Assembly: GCA_003864495.1 (NCBI GenBank)
Contig: ML133502.1
Location: forward strand, 1,116,001 to 1,180,000
Direction: 5' to 3'
From: Nemopilema nomurai
Lineage: Eukaryota > Cnidaria > Scyphozoa > Rhizostomeae > Rhizostomatidae
Length of the DNA stretch: 64,000 nt
The notes under the pieces are model-generated. The model was not told the DNA's origin and searched no databases. It saw only the letters and a program-made list of their open reading frames with translations. Each line of letters opens with the position of its first letter. Within the stretch, counting starts at the first letter, position 1. Below are positions 14,101 to 26,600 of this stretch, piece after piece. A program made the position numbers and the translations under genes.

Positions 14101-15804
14101 AGACAATCAAGCTTCTTCATTCGTTGAATGGCTCGTTGTTTCTTTATTCATCTTTATTCATTTCGTCGAGAATATTACGGTAAAGGTTTCATATTTCAAA
14201 ATTGCAAATAGTTGCTTCGACATTTCATGTTGATATTCAACCTCTTGTCTTCGTGACTTTGATTTTGTTAGGCCATTAAACCAGGGATTTTGTTTTTGGG
14301 CATTGAGTAACAGTGGCCAAGAAGTAACCACCTCAGTGATCACTCTTCCTACAGCAGTTTCATTTCTTCTTGCAGACACGAGAGAAGCTGCGTTCGTTTA
14401 CGCTTTGTCATCAGCCGCCTTGACGTTCAGCATTTCGAAGGCCTGCTTTTCCGGCAAGATAGGTGGTTGCTCGTGTGCAAACAAGCCCCTCTTTGTCCAG
14501 GCCAGCAAGGCGCATCAGGTTCGGCAGAAGGACTTCAGGGGCTGCCCCGACATCACGGGAAAAGGGGTGAAGTTCGCCAGGCATTTTGCGCTTGCAGAAT
14601 TGAAGAGGAAGCATGCTAGAAACCCGGTGAGCCAGCAGCGACAGCGAATCAAAAAGCACAACATCAAGCTCGGAGCTCAAGTAAGTTTCCGAAACACCCA
14701 TGTTTCCTCTAAACACCCACGGCTAATCATGTACCTTCACTCTACCCTAAGCTGAAGTGGTTAGCCGTCAAAGTTGGTTGTCAATGACTTAAGGCAGGGG
14801 GAGGTACAATTGATTACAGAATATGGTCCACACCCAACAGTATCATCATCTATAACAGACAGATGGGGAAAGAGATGTAGGCTTTTTGTCAGTGAGAATT
14901 ATTTTTCCTATGTATAAGAAATACTCCATTTCAAACTATATTCCCTTTGGTCTTGCGACTGTTACCATTAGTTTTGCAATAATCACCGGCCTAGCAATGG
15001 TCCTAGTGTTTTTAGTGTTAGTATGACGAAGACTAAAGCGAATGTTTGGGGTCGTGGGCACGAACAACTCAGGTATCTGAGTCTCTGTAACTTTCCATCA
15101 CAACGTACACCTTCTTTCCTCAAACTCCAAAGCTGCCTTGAAAATAATGGTTCATAATCGTTGTTTTTCGACACCGGCCTAAGTTCTGGCACAGCAACTC
15201 ACTTGAACCTCAATGTACGGATCTGCAAGCTTTGAAATGTTCGAAGCATCAGGTTTGACGTATTCATTATCACGTAGCTCTCCTGTCATTTTGTTGATGA
15301 ATGACGTCACGTAAAGCTTTACTGTGATTGCTGCTGACGTCAATACTTTATGTGCAGGTGGTGAGAGATTTGCTGTCTGTAAGTTGCCGTTGCCATGGAG
15401 TAACTGGAAATTGCCAGCTGAAGCATTGCATGAAGCGCCTACCGACGTTTCAACAAGTTGCATCGAGGCTAATGACATTGTACGACAAAGCCTTGCAGAT
15501 TGATACGAGGCAGCAACGAAATGGTGGAAAGAAGTTGTCGGGCGTCAAAGGTTTCCTCTTGTTTATTGATAGTTCTCCAAACTATTGCACTTATAATGAC
15601 AGTCTTGGCACAACTGGCACAAGTGGTAGGGAATGTTTGCTTAATGGAGCAGGGAAACAGAGCTGCGAGCAACTTTGCTGTGGTAGAGGCCACAAGACCC
15701 AAGAGATCCAAATTGTCGAGAACTGTAAATGTAAGTACATTTGGTGCTGTTACGTGAAGTGCGAGGAGTGCAAGAGCACAAGAATACAGCATACGTGCAG
15801 TTGA
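2050..15804 (+). CDS. Wnt11-like secreted glycoprotein, four coding exons
   Basis: Secreted Wnt ligand for Frizzled-type receptors. Exons: about 2050-2171 (signal peptide), 4408-4640, 14376-14680 and 15358-15804 (stop TGA). All junctions are GT-AG and the phases match (2, 1, 0). Exon 2 has LCKGNLELMEFVEESARIV and the RTWDCSS block. Exon 3 has TREAAFVYALSSAALTFSI, SGKIGGCSC and FRGCPD. Exon 4 has CRCHGVTGNC, SPNYC, GTTGTSGREC, CCGRGHKTQE and the terminal Cys-rich WCCYVKCEEC block. I count 24 cysteines in exons 2-4, the usual Wnt complement. The WL motif after the signal peptide, the NLELM segment and REAAFVYALS most resemble Wnt11. Oddities: Thr replaces the Ser normally acylated by Porcupine, the Trp after the next Cys is Met, and the initiator Met is not in frame with exon 1. 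Length is about 355-360 aa, normal for the family. Subfamily is less certain than Wnt identity. Confidence 0.85.
2466..2508. repeat. short tandem duplication in Wnt intron 1
   Basis: About two and a half head-to-tail copies of a 16-17 bp unit containing CGCATCTTGCTCCAAT. Small local slippage or duplication without a visible function. Confidence 0.7.
4641..14375 (+). other. large Wnt intron 2 (9.7 kb), no nested gene seen
   Basis: Lies between phase-1 splice sites of exons 2 and 3. Several short ORFs occur, the longest being 146 codons ending at 9405, but none shows a recognisable domain, periodicity or flanking splice signals. A much shorter intron (14681-15357) follows exon 3. Introns this long in developmental ligands can hold enhancers; I see no motif cluster strong enough to name one. 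Confidence 0.5.
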
Positions 15805-16983
15805 AGTCCTTGGGGATACGGACGGATGTTGCTTCAAGCAAGCCAGACCCGCACCAGAAGTGTACAGACATTTCAAGCAGTATTTACACTTGGAAGAGTG
15901 ATATCGCGGTTCAGAATAAAAGTGAGATACTGTTTACTTGCAAAAGAGGTGGTCAATACGAAGCGCTGCTGTATATTGAATGAGATTGAACTGCCTTGGG
16001 CAAGTTCGGCTTGGATAGGCCGTGATTAACACGGAGCTCTGTACAAACAGAAGGCTTTTAGTGTTGGTGTAAGGAATCCCAAAGAGACCTTCAGGCCTGA
16101 GAAACGAAACATCCCGACACTTCTCTTTCCATATACGTTATGCAAACAATTGTGACAACAATGTATAAAGACGAAGCGATCGCCGCCATGCTAAGAGCGG
16201 CAGATGAACAGTAAACCAAATATGGTTTTTCCTTTAATCTAATTAACAGAATTTCCAAAATCACATTTTTTATTAAAATATTCTGCCTTGTAGGGTTTTG
16301 GCTAAAACACACTTAAAATATCTAAGAAAGTAACGAGTCATCTATAAAAATTTCAAAACTTTTTCCACAACTTGATAGCACAATTCCATATGAGAATAGA
16401 TGTAAACTTGCTCATAATGGCAAGAAAGACACATGTATTAGAGAATGTAATTTAGAATTATACCTAAGTTCTCAGGTCCATTTCAGGCTTCTATCTGCTC
16501 AAAGACTTCAGCTGACACATGAAATATGAACTCGTGCCATTAATTTTGAAAACAAACTAATTTATGTAACTTCGCATTTCGGTGGTTTTCTTGTTAAATC
16601 ACCTGCTTTCCATTATATTAAGAAGAAAGATGAAAAAAATTTATGAACAGTGTTGCTATACCTTTCAAAACTAGCTAAAATACTCATTTGTTACCACAGT
16701 TAAATTAGGTTTTGCCTGTAAAACCGTGAGTTCTTCCATTCTTGCACTGTCACTCCTTGTATTGTCAAGCTAGAAAAGAGACTGAACAGTGGGTAGCTTG
16801 AAATTATAGGAACGCGAGATTTTGTTGTGCGGCGTTGCCTATCTGAATGAATTTCTGTGAGGACCCTCCGTTGACGAGTGGAACTTCGATGTGGTCTTAT
16901 TTAACGTGCAGAGAACACGGAGTCAGAGGAGCTTCAGCAAGACGAGTGTTAACTTGAACTGGGGTTATCGTAACTGAGGTGCC
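15805..16983. other. Wnt 3' flank with polyadenylation signal
   Basis: Contains AATAAA at 15915-15920, about 110 bp after the Wnt stop codon and the best candidate poly(A) signal. The rest is AT-rich with no credible ORF. Confidence 0.5.
15915..15920 (+). promoter_or_regulatory. candidate polyadenylation signal of the Wnt gene
   Basis: Canonical AATAAA hexamer about 110 bp downstream of the Wnt stop codon, on the same strand. No transcript data support it. Confidence 0.45.
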
Positions 16984-17785
16984 AGTTACACTATACCGGA
17001 TTGCTATCGGAGCGGAGTGATTTTCATATCGGATAGGGGTTTCAGTTTCACTACGCCGCACGAATCCGGTACACAACGCTCTGATTAGCGGAGTGAAAAT
17101 CACTCCGCTCTGGAGGTAATACGAAAATCACTCCGGAGTCACTCCGTAGCGGAGCGTTGTAGTGTAATCGCACTAATCCGATATACTCCGCTCTGAAACC
17201 TCGTTTCAAAGTTTGGCGCATAAATTCAAGATGGACGACCTAGAATTTCAAGTAGCTCTTATGTCAGTGTTCATTCACTTGCCAGTATTTTACAATTGTC
17301 GTTTATTTTTTATCGACACACTTCGCATCTATATTTGATGCAGATACGAAAATATGCAGAGGAGGCTTTATTTGTATTATCTAGCAAGGCAAATCGCGAA
17401 GCAAAGAAATAAAAGGCTCGGCGAAGGTTTTGGTTAAAGCCAGGGAGATGCGACAGTTGGTAGTTAGGCTTTCAAAAGGGGCTGCCTGTTCCTGCAGAGT
17501 GGAAAGAGAACTTCCGAATGATTTTTCCTTTTTCGCCATTCTCGCAGAATTTATTGAAAACAAATATCTATTACACCACAACACAAATCTTCTACAAGAT
17601 CAAGAAGGTGATGAATTTTGGCGCGCTTTGTAAACAAGCAAATACGCATTGCATTGTGGTCAAGAATGCGGAGGAATATGGCGTAGGAGCAAGCGGAGCG
17701 TCTTAGTGTAACTGCTACCCTAATTATCACTCCAGAGTAAAAATTACTCCGCTCCGCTCGGATAGCAATCCGGTATAGTGTAACT
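16984..17785. mobile_element. inverted-repeat DNA transposon, about 0.8 kb, non-autonomous
   Basis: Perfect 25-bp terminal inverted repeats at 16984-17008 and 17761-17785 (each outer end AGTTACACTATACCGG). Inside them lie imperfect subterminal arrays of GGAGCGGAGTGA-type motifs in both orientations at 17008-17180 and 17690-17760. The internal part has short open stretches (near 17231 and 17359) with stops and no transposase domain I can identify. No clear target-site duplication is visible. The size and sub-terminal repeats fit a MITE-like non-autonomous element; the superfamily is not determined. Confidence 0.75.
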
Positions 17786-18339
17786 CCAGCCTGAAGAAAT
17801 GAATCTATTTACACACATATATATACTAAATGGACTGTTCTAAATATAATCGAATGACTCCAGGAAAACAAAGCATAGGTAGGAAGAGGCAAGGTGACGA
17901 CGGATGATCAATGGAGAGGAAATGCCATGTGAGCAGAGCAGTGTTTTGATGCTGATGATCTCCATGGTTATTAATGATTTTGATGTCGCAATTGCCGGTT
18001 GGAAAATGCCTTGCGTGTTAGGTGGAAGTGGCGTGCGATGAATAGGCAGAAATGGGTGTGTGATGGAAAATAGGCCTAGACAGGGTCACTACAAAATCTC
18101 TCAATGTGTTCGGATGACAAACTTTTGTTAAAACAACCAAAGCTAAATCCTTTGCGAAATATTCCTTTCTTAATGAGAAACTTCCTAGCTCTTGTGGCCA
18201 TTGAGTTGGAATATAATGATGCTACAAGAATAAATAAGGACGTCATTTTATCGCAAGGTAAGCTATTTCTTTGATATACGCAACTCATGTTCAAGCTCCA
18301 TGCCGATGGAATTCTAAGACGTTAAGTATGATGAAAAAA
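17786..18339. other. spacer between transposon and satellite array
   Basis: Unique-looking AT-rich sequence with no ORF or motif of note. Confidence 0.5.
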
Positions 18340-21300
18340 CCTCAATAAAAGGGGCTATATTTCGAAGGTTATAGCTCAGTAAAAGGGAATATCTTCCAAG
18401 GAAAATTTTTTGACATTTATTTGCTCCAGGAAAGTACCATATGACGTGAAATAGCTAATAATGGTGCTCCTATTCCTTTTTCATGAGTACTTGACGAGCT
18501 ATAGATATTTTCTTACATTGACATTTTTCAATGAATTTCAAAGATTATAGCCCAATAAAAGGGACTATCTTCCAAGGAAAAGTTGTTGACATTTATTTGC
18601 TCCAGGCAAGTACCATATGACTAATAATGGTGCTCCTATTCCTTTTTCATGAGTACTTGACGAGCTATTGATATTTTCTTACATTGACATTTTTCAATGA
18701 ATTTCAAAGATTATAGCCCAATAAAAGGGACTATCTTCCAAGGAAAAGTTGTTGACATTTATTTGCTCCAGGAAAGTACCGTATGACGTGAAAAAGCTAA
18801 TAATGGTGCTCCTATTCCTTTTTCATGAGTACTTGACGAGCTATTGATATTTTCTTACATTGACATTTTTCGTTGAATTTCAAAGATTATAGCCCAGTAA
18901 AAGGGACTATCTTCCAAGGAAACTTTTTTGACATTTATTTGCTCCAGGAAAGTACCATATGACGTGAAAAAGCTAATAATGGTGCTCCTATTCCTTTTTC
19001 ATGAGTACTTGACGAGCTATTGATATTTTCTTACATTGACATTTTTCGTTGAATTTCAAAGATTATAGCCCAGTAAAAGGGACTATCTTCCAAGGAAACT
19101 TTTTGACATTTATTTGCTCCAGGAAAGTACCATATGACGTGAAAAAGCTAATAATGGTGCTCCTATTCCTTTTTCATGAGAACTTGACGAGCTATTGATA
19201 TTTTCTTACATTGACATTTTTCGTTGAATTTCGAAGGTTATAGCCCAGTAAAAGGGACTATCTTCCAAGGAAACTTTTTTGACATTTATTTGCTCCAGGA
19301 AAGTACCATATGACGTGAAAAAGCTAATAATGGTGCTCCTATTCCTTTTTCATGAGTACTTGACGAGCTATTGATATTTTCTTACATTGACATTTTTCGT
19401 TGAATTTCAAAGATTATAGCCCAGTAAAAGGGACTATCTTCCAAGGAAACTTTTTTGACATTTATTTGCTCCAGGAAAGTACCATATGACGTGAAAAAGC
19501 TAATAATGGTGCTCCTATTCCTTTTTCATGAGTACTTGACGAGCTATTGATATTTTCTTACATTGACATTTTTCGTTGAATTTCGAAGGTTATAGCCCAG
19601 TAAAAGGGACTATCTTCCAAGGAAACTTTTTGACATTTATTTGCTCCAGGAAAGTACCATATGACGTGAAAAAGCTAATAATGGTGCTCCTATTCCTTTT
19701 TCATGAGTACTTGACGAGCTATTGATATTTTCTTACATTGACATTTTTCGTTGAATTTCAAAGATTATAGCCCAGTAAAAGGGACTATCTTCCAAGGAAA
19801 CTTTTTTGACATTTATTTGCTCCAGGAAAGTACCATATGACGTGAAAAAGCTAATAATGGTGCTCCTATTCCTTTTTCATGAGTACTTGACGAGCTATTG
19901 ATATTTTCTTACATTGACATTTTTCGTTGAATTTCGAAGGTTATAGCCCAGTAAAAGGGACTATTTTCCAAGGAAAATTTTTTGACATTTATTTGCTCCA
20001 GGAAAGTACCATATGACGTGAAAAAGCTAATAATGGTGCTCCTATTCCTTTTTCATGAGTACTTGACGAGCTATTGATATTTTCTTACATTGACATTTTT
20101 CGTTGAATTTCAAAGATTATAGCCCAGTAAAAGGGACTATCTTCCAAGGAAACTTTTTTGACATTTATTTGCTCCAGGAAAGTACCATATGACGTGAAAA
20201 AGCTAATAATGGTGCTCCTATTCCTTTTTCATGAGTACTTGACGAGCTATTGATATTTTCTTACATTGACATTTTTCGTTGAATTTCGAAGGTTATAGCC
20301 CAGTAAAAGGGGCTATCTTTCAAGGAAAATTTTTTGACATTTATTTGCTCCAGGAAAGTACCATATGACGTGAAAAAGCTAATAATGGTGCTCCTATTCC
20401 TTTTTCATGAGTACTTGACGAGCTATTGATATTTTCTTACATTGACATTTTTCGTTGAATTTCAAAGATTATAGCCCAGTAAAAGGGACTATTTTCCAAG
20501 GAAATTTTTGACATTTATTTGCTCCAGGAAAGTACCATATGACGTGAAAAGCTAATAATGGTGCTCCTATTCCTTTTTCATGAGTACTTGACGAGCTATT
20601 GATATTTTCTTACATTGACATTTTTCGTTGAATTTCAAAGATTATAGCCCAGTAAAAGGGACTATCTTCCAAGGAAACTTTTTTGACATTTATTTGCTCC
20701 AGGAAAGTACCATATGACGTGAAAAAGCTAATAATGGTGCTCCTATTCCTTTTTCATGAGTACTTGACGAGCTATTGATATTTTCTTACATTGACATTTT
20801 TCGTTGAATTTCGAAGGTTATAGCCCAGTAAAAGGGCTATCTTCAAGGAAAATTTTTGACATTTATTTGCTCCAGGAAAGTACCATATGACGTGAAAAGC
20901 TAATAATGGTGCTCCTATTCCTTTTTCATGAGTACTTGACGAGCTATTGATATTTTCTTACATTTTTCGTTGAATTTCAAAGATTATAGCCCAGTAAAAG
21001 GGACTATCTTCCAAGGAAACTTTTTGACATTTATTTGCTCCAGGAAAGTACCATATGACGTGAAATAGCTAATAATGGTGCTCCTATTCCTTTTTCATGA
21101 GTACTTGACGAGCTATGGATACTTTCTTACATTGACATTTTTCGTTGAATTTCGAAGGTTATAGCCCAATAAAAGGGACTATCTTCCAAGGAAAAGTTGT
21201 TGACATTTATTTGCTCCAGGAAAGTACCATATGACGTGAAATAGCTAATAATGGTGCTCCTATTCCTTTTTCATGAGTACTTGACGAGCTATTGATATTT

Positions 21301-23660
21301 TCTTACATTGACATTTTTCGTTGAATTTCAAAGATTATAGCCCAGTAAAAGGGGCTATTTTCCAAGGAAATTTTTTGACATTTATTTGCTCCAGGAAAGT
21401 ACCATATGACGTGAAATGACTAATAATGGTGCTCCTATTCCTTTTTCATCAGTACTTGACGAGCTATTGATATTTTCTTACATTGACATTTTTCGTTGAA
21501 TTTCAAAGATTATAGCCTAAAAGGGCTATTTCCAAGGAAAAGTTGTTGACATTTATTTGCTCCAGGAAAGTACCATATGACGTGAAATAGCTAATAATGG
21601 TGCTCCTATTCCTTTTTCATGAGTACTTGACGAGCTATTGATATTTTCTTACATTGACATTTTTCAATGAATTTCAAAGATTATAGCCCAATAAAAGGGG
21701 CTATCTTCCAAGGAAACTTTTTGACATTTATTTGCTCCAGGAAAGTACCATATGACGTGAAAAGGCTAATAATGGTGCTCCTATTCCTTTTTCATGAGTA
21801 CTTGACGAGCTATTGATATTTTCTTACATTGGCATTTTTCGTTGAATTTCGAAGGTTATAGCCCAGTAAAAGGGACTATCTTCCAAGGAAACTTTTTGAC
21901 ATTTATTTGCTCCAAAGTACCATATGACGTGAAATAGCTAATAATGGTGCTCCTATTCCTTTTTCATCAGTACTTGACGAGCTATTGATATTTTCTTACA
22001 TTGACATTTTTCAATGAATTTCAAAGATTATAGCCCAATAAAAGGGACTATCTTCCAAGGAAAAGTTGTTGATATTTATTTGCTCCAGGCAAGTACCATA
22101 TGACGTGAAATGACTAATAATGGTGCTCCTATTCCTTTTTCATGAGTACTTGACGAGCTATTGATATTTCTTACATTGACATTTTTCAATGAATTTCAAA
22201 GATTATAGCCCATAAAAGGGACTATCTTCCAAGGAAAGTTTTGATATTTATTTGCTCCAGGCAAGTACCATATGACGTGAAATGACTAATAATGGTGCTC
22301 CTATTCCTTTTTCATGAGTACTTGACGAGCTATTGATATTTTCTTACATTGGCATTTTTCGTTGAATTTCGAAGGTTATAGCCCAGTAAAAGGGGCTATC
22401 TTCCAAGGAAACTTTTTTGACATTTATTTGCTCCAGGCAAGTACCATATGACGTGAAATAGCTAATAATGGTGCTCCTATTCCTTTTTCATGAGTACTTG
22501 ACGAGCTATTGAAATTTTCTTACATTGGCATTTTTCGTTGAATTTCGAAGGTTATAGCCCAGTAAAAGGGACTATCTTCCAAGGAAACTTTTTGACATTT
22601 ATTTGCTCCAGGAAGTACCATATGACGTGAAATAGCTAATAATGGTGCTCCTATTCCTTTTTCATGAGTGCTTGACGAGCTATTGATATTTTCTTACATT
22701 GGCATTTTTCGTTGAATTTCGAAGGTTATAGCCCAGTAAAAGGGGCTATCTTCCAAGGAAACTTTTTGACATTTATTTGCTCCAGGCAAGTACCATATGA
22801 CGTGAAATAGCTAATAATGGTGCTCCTATTCCTTTTTCATGAGTACTTGACGAGCTATTGATATTTTCTTACATTGGCATTTTCGTTGAATTTCGAAGGT
22901 TATAGCCCAGTAAAAGGGACTATCTTCCAAGGAAACTTTTTGACATTTATTTGCTCCAGGAAAGTACCATATGACGTGAAATAGCTAATAATGGTGCTCC
23001 TATTCCTTTTTCATGAGTACTTGACGAGCTATTGATATTTTCTTACATTGGCATTTTTCGTTGAATTTCGAAGGTTATAGCCCAGTAAAAGGGACTATCT
23101 TCCAAGGAAACTTTTTGACATTTATTTGCTCCAGGAAAGTACCATATGACGTGAAATAGCTAATAATGGTGCTCCTATTCCTTTTTCATGAGTACTTGAC
23201 GAGCTATTGATATTTTCTTACATTGACATTTTTCAATGAATTTCAAAGATTATAGCCCAATAAAAGGGACTATCTTCCAAGGAAAAGTTGTTGACATTTA
23301 TTTGCTCCAGGCAAGTACCATGTGACGTGAAATAGCTAATAATGGTGCTCCTATTCCTTTTTCATGAGTACTTGACGAGCTATTGATATTTTCTTACATT
23401 GACATTTTTCGTTGAATTTCGAAGGTTATAGCCCAGTAAAAGGGACTATCTTCCAAGGAAAATTTTTTGACATTTATTTGCTCCAGGAAAGTACCATATG
23501 ACGTGAAATAGCTAATAATGGTGCTCCTATTCCTTTTTCATGAGTACTTGACGAGCTATTGATATTTTCTTACATTGGCATTTTTCGTTGAATTTCGAAG
23601 GTTATAGCCCAGTAAAAGGGGCTATCTTCCAAGGAAAATTTTTTGACAATTATTTCCTCC
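18340..23660. repeat. satellite subfamily A (homogeneous, partly dimeric)
   Basis: About 30 very similar monomers carrying CTCCTATTCCTTTTTCATGAG and CCATATGACGTGAAA. Two variants, AATTTCAAAGATT and AATTTCGAAGGTT, largely alternate from about 19.2 to 20.8 kb, giving a dimeric period near 351 bp. From about 21.8 to 23.2 kb the second variant predominates, with a GGCATTTTTCG change. Confidence 0.85.
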
Positions 23661-26600
23661 AGGCAAGTACCAGATGACTATGAAAATGCTAATGGTGGTG
23701 CTCCGATTCCTTTCTCATTAATAATTGACAAGCTATGAAAATTTTTTTCGTCTGCATTTCTCGTCGAAACACCAAGGTTATAGCACAGTAAAACGGGCTA
23801 TTTTCCAAGAAAAAATTTTAACATTCTTTGGTATCGGGCAAGTACCAGATAACTCGAAAAGTCTAATAATGGTGCTCCGATTCCTTTTTCATGAGTACTT
23901 GACGAGCTATTGATATTTTCTTACAGCATTTTCGTCGAACAAGGTTATAGCCAGTAAAAGGGGCTATTTCAAGGAAAATTTTGATAATTTTTCCAGGCAA
24001 GTACCATGACATGAAATGCTAATGGTGGTGCTCCGATTCCTTTCTCATTAATAATTGACAAGCTATGAATATTTTCTTTCGTCAGCATTTCTCGTCGAAA
24101 CAACAAGTTTATAGCACAGTAAAAGGGGCTTATTTTCAAGGAAGATCTTTGATAATTTTATGGTCCAGGCAACTTCCATTTGACATGAGAGGGCTACTAA
24201 TTGTGCTCCGATTTCTTTCTCATCAATAATTGACAAGCTATGAATATTTCATACGTCAGCATTTCTCGTCGAAACACAAGTTATAGCACAGTAAAAGGGG
24301 CTATTTTTTAAAGAAAATTTTTGATAATTTTATGGTCCAGGCAACTTCCATTTGACATGAGAGGGCTAATAATTGTGCTCCGATTTCTTTCTCATTAATA
24401 ATTGACAAGCTATGAATATTTTCATACGTCAGCATTTCTCGTCGAAACAACAAGGTTATAGCACAGTAAAGGGGCTATTTTTAAAGAAAATTTTTGATAA
24501 TTTTATGGTCCAGGCAACTTCCATTTGACATGAGAGGGCTAATAATGGTGCTCCGATTTCTTTCCGTTAATACTTGACAAGCTATGATTATTTTCATACG
24601 TCAGCATTTCTCGTCGAAACACCAAGGTTATAGCACAGTAAAAGGGGCTATTTTCAAGAAAATTTTTAGCATTTTTTGGTATCGGGCAAGTACCCATGAC
24701 TCGAAAAGGGCTAATAATTGTGCTCCGATTCCTTTCTCATTTATACTTGACTAGCTATGAACATTTTCATACGTCAGCATTTCTCGTCGAAACACCAAGG
24801 TTATAGCACAGTAAAAGGGGCTTATTTTCAAGGAATTTTTGATAATTTTATGGTCCAGGCAACTTCCATTTGACATGAGAGGGCTACTAATTGTGCTCCG
24901 ATTTCTTTCTCATCAATAATTGACAAGCTATGAATATTTTCATACGTCAGCATTTCTCGTCGAAACACCAAGTTTATAGCACAGTAAAAGGGGCTATTTT
25001 TTAAGAAAATTTTGATAATTTTATGGTCCAGGCAACTTCCATTTGACATGAGAGGGCTAATAATTGTGCTCCGATTTCTTTCTCATTAATAATTGACAAG
25101 CTATGAATATTTTCATACCTCAGCATTTCTCGTCGAAACAACAAGGTTATAGCACAGTAAAAGGGGCTATTTTTTAAAGAAAATTTTTGATAATTTTATG
25201 GTCCAGGCAACTTCCATTTGACATGAGAGGGCTAATAATGGTGCTCCGATTTCTTTCTCATTAGTACTTGACTAGAAATGAATATTTTCATACGTCAGCA
25301 TTTCTCGTCGAAACAACAAGGTTATAGCACAGTAAATGGGGCGATTTTTTAAGGAAAATTTTTGATAATTTTTGGTCCAGGCAACTTCCATTTGACATGA
25401 GAGGGCTTATAATGGTGCTCCGATTTCTTTCTCGTTAATACTTGACTAGAAATGAATATTTTCATACGTCAGCATTTCTCGTCGAAACAACAAGGTTATA
25501 GCACAGTAAATGGGGCGATTTTTTAAGGAAAATTTTTGATAATTTTTTGGTCCAGGCAACTTCCATTTGACATGAGAGGGCTTATAATGGTGCTCCGATT
25601 TCTTTCTCGTTAATACTTGACTAGAAATGAATATTTTCATACCTCAGCATTTCTCGTCGAAACAACAAGGTTATAGCACAGTAAATGGGGCGATTTTTTA
25701 AGGAAAATTTTTGACAATTTTTTGGTCCAGGCAACTTCCATTTGACATGAGAGGGCTAATAATTGTGCTCCGATTTCTTTCTCATTAATAATTGACAAGC
25801 TATGAATATTTTCATACCTCAGCATTTCTCGTCGAAACAACAAGGTTATAGCACAGTAAAAGGGGCTATTTTCCAAGAAAATTTTTTAGCATTTTTTGGT
25901 ATCGGGCAAGTACCAGATGACTCGAAAAGGCTAATAATTGTGCTCCGATTCCTTTCTCATTTATACTTGACTAGCTATGAACATTTTCATACGTCAGCAT
26001 TTCTCGTCGAAACACCAAGGTTATAGCACAGTAAAAGGGGCTTATTTTCAAGGAAGATCTTTGATAATTTTATGGTCCAGGCAACTTCCATTTGACATGA
26101 GAGGGCTACTAATTGTGCTCCGATTTCTTTCTCATCAATAATTGACAAGCTATGAATATTTTCATACGTCAGCATTTCTCGTCGAAACACCAAGTTTATA
26201 GCACAGTAAAAGGGGCTATTTTTTAAAGAAAATTTTTGATAATTTTATGGTCCAGGCAACTTCCATTTGACATGAGAGGGCTAATAATTGTGCTCCGATT
26301 TCTTTCTCATTAATAATTGACAAGCTATGAATATTTTCATACCTCAGCATTTCTCGTCGAAACAACAAGGTTATAGCACAGTAAAAGGGGCTATTTTTTA
26401 AAGAAAATTTTTGATAATTTTATGGTCCAGGCAACTTCCATTTGACATGAGAGGGCTAATAATGGTGCTCCGATTTCTTTCTCATTAGTACTTGACTAGA
26501 AATGAATATTTTCATACGTCAGCATTTCTCGTCGAAACAACAAGGTTATAGCACAGTAAATGGGGCGATTTTTTAAGGAAAATTTTTGATAATTTTTTGG

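Noticed and set aside
15469..15876. Minus-strand 135-codon ORF
   Set aside because: Antisense of Wnt exon 4.
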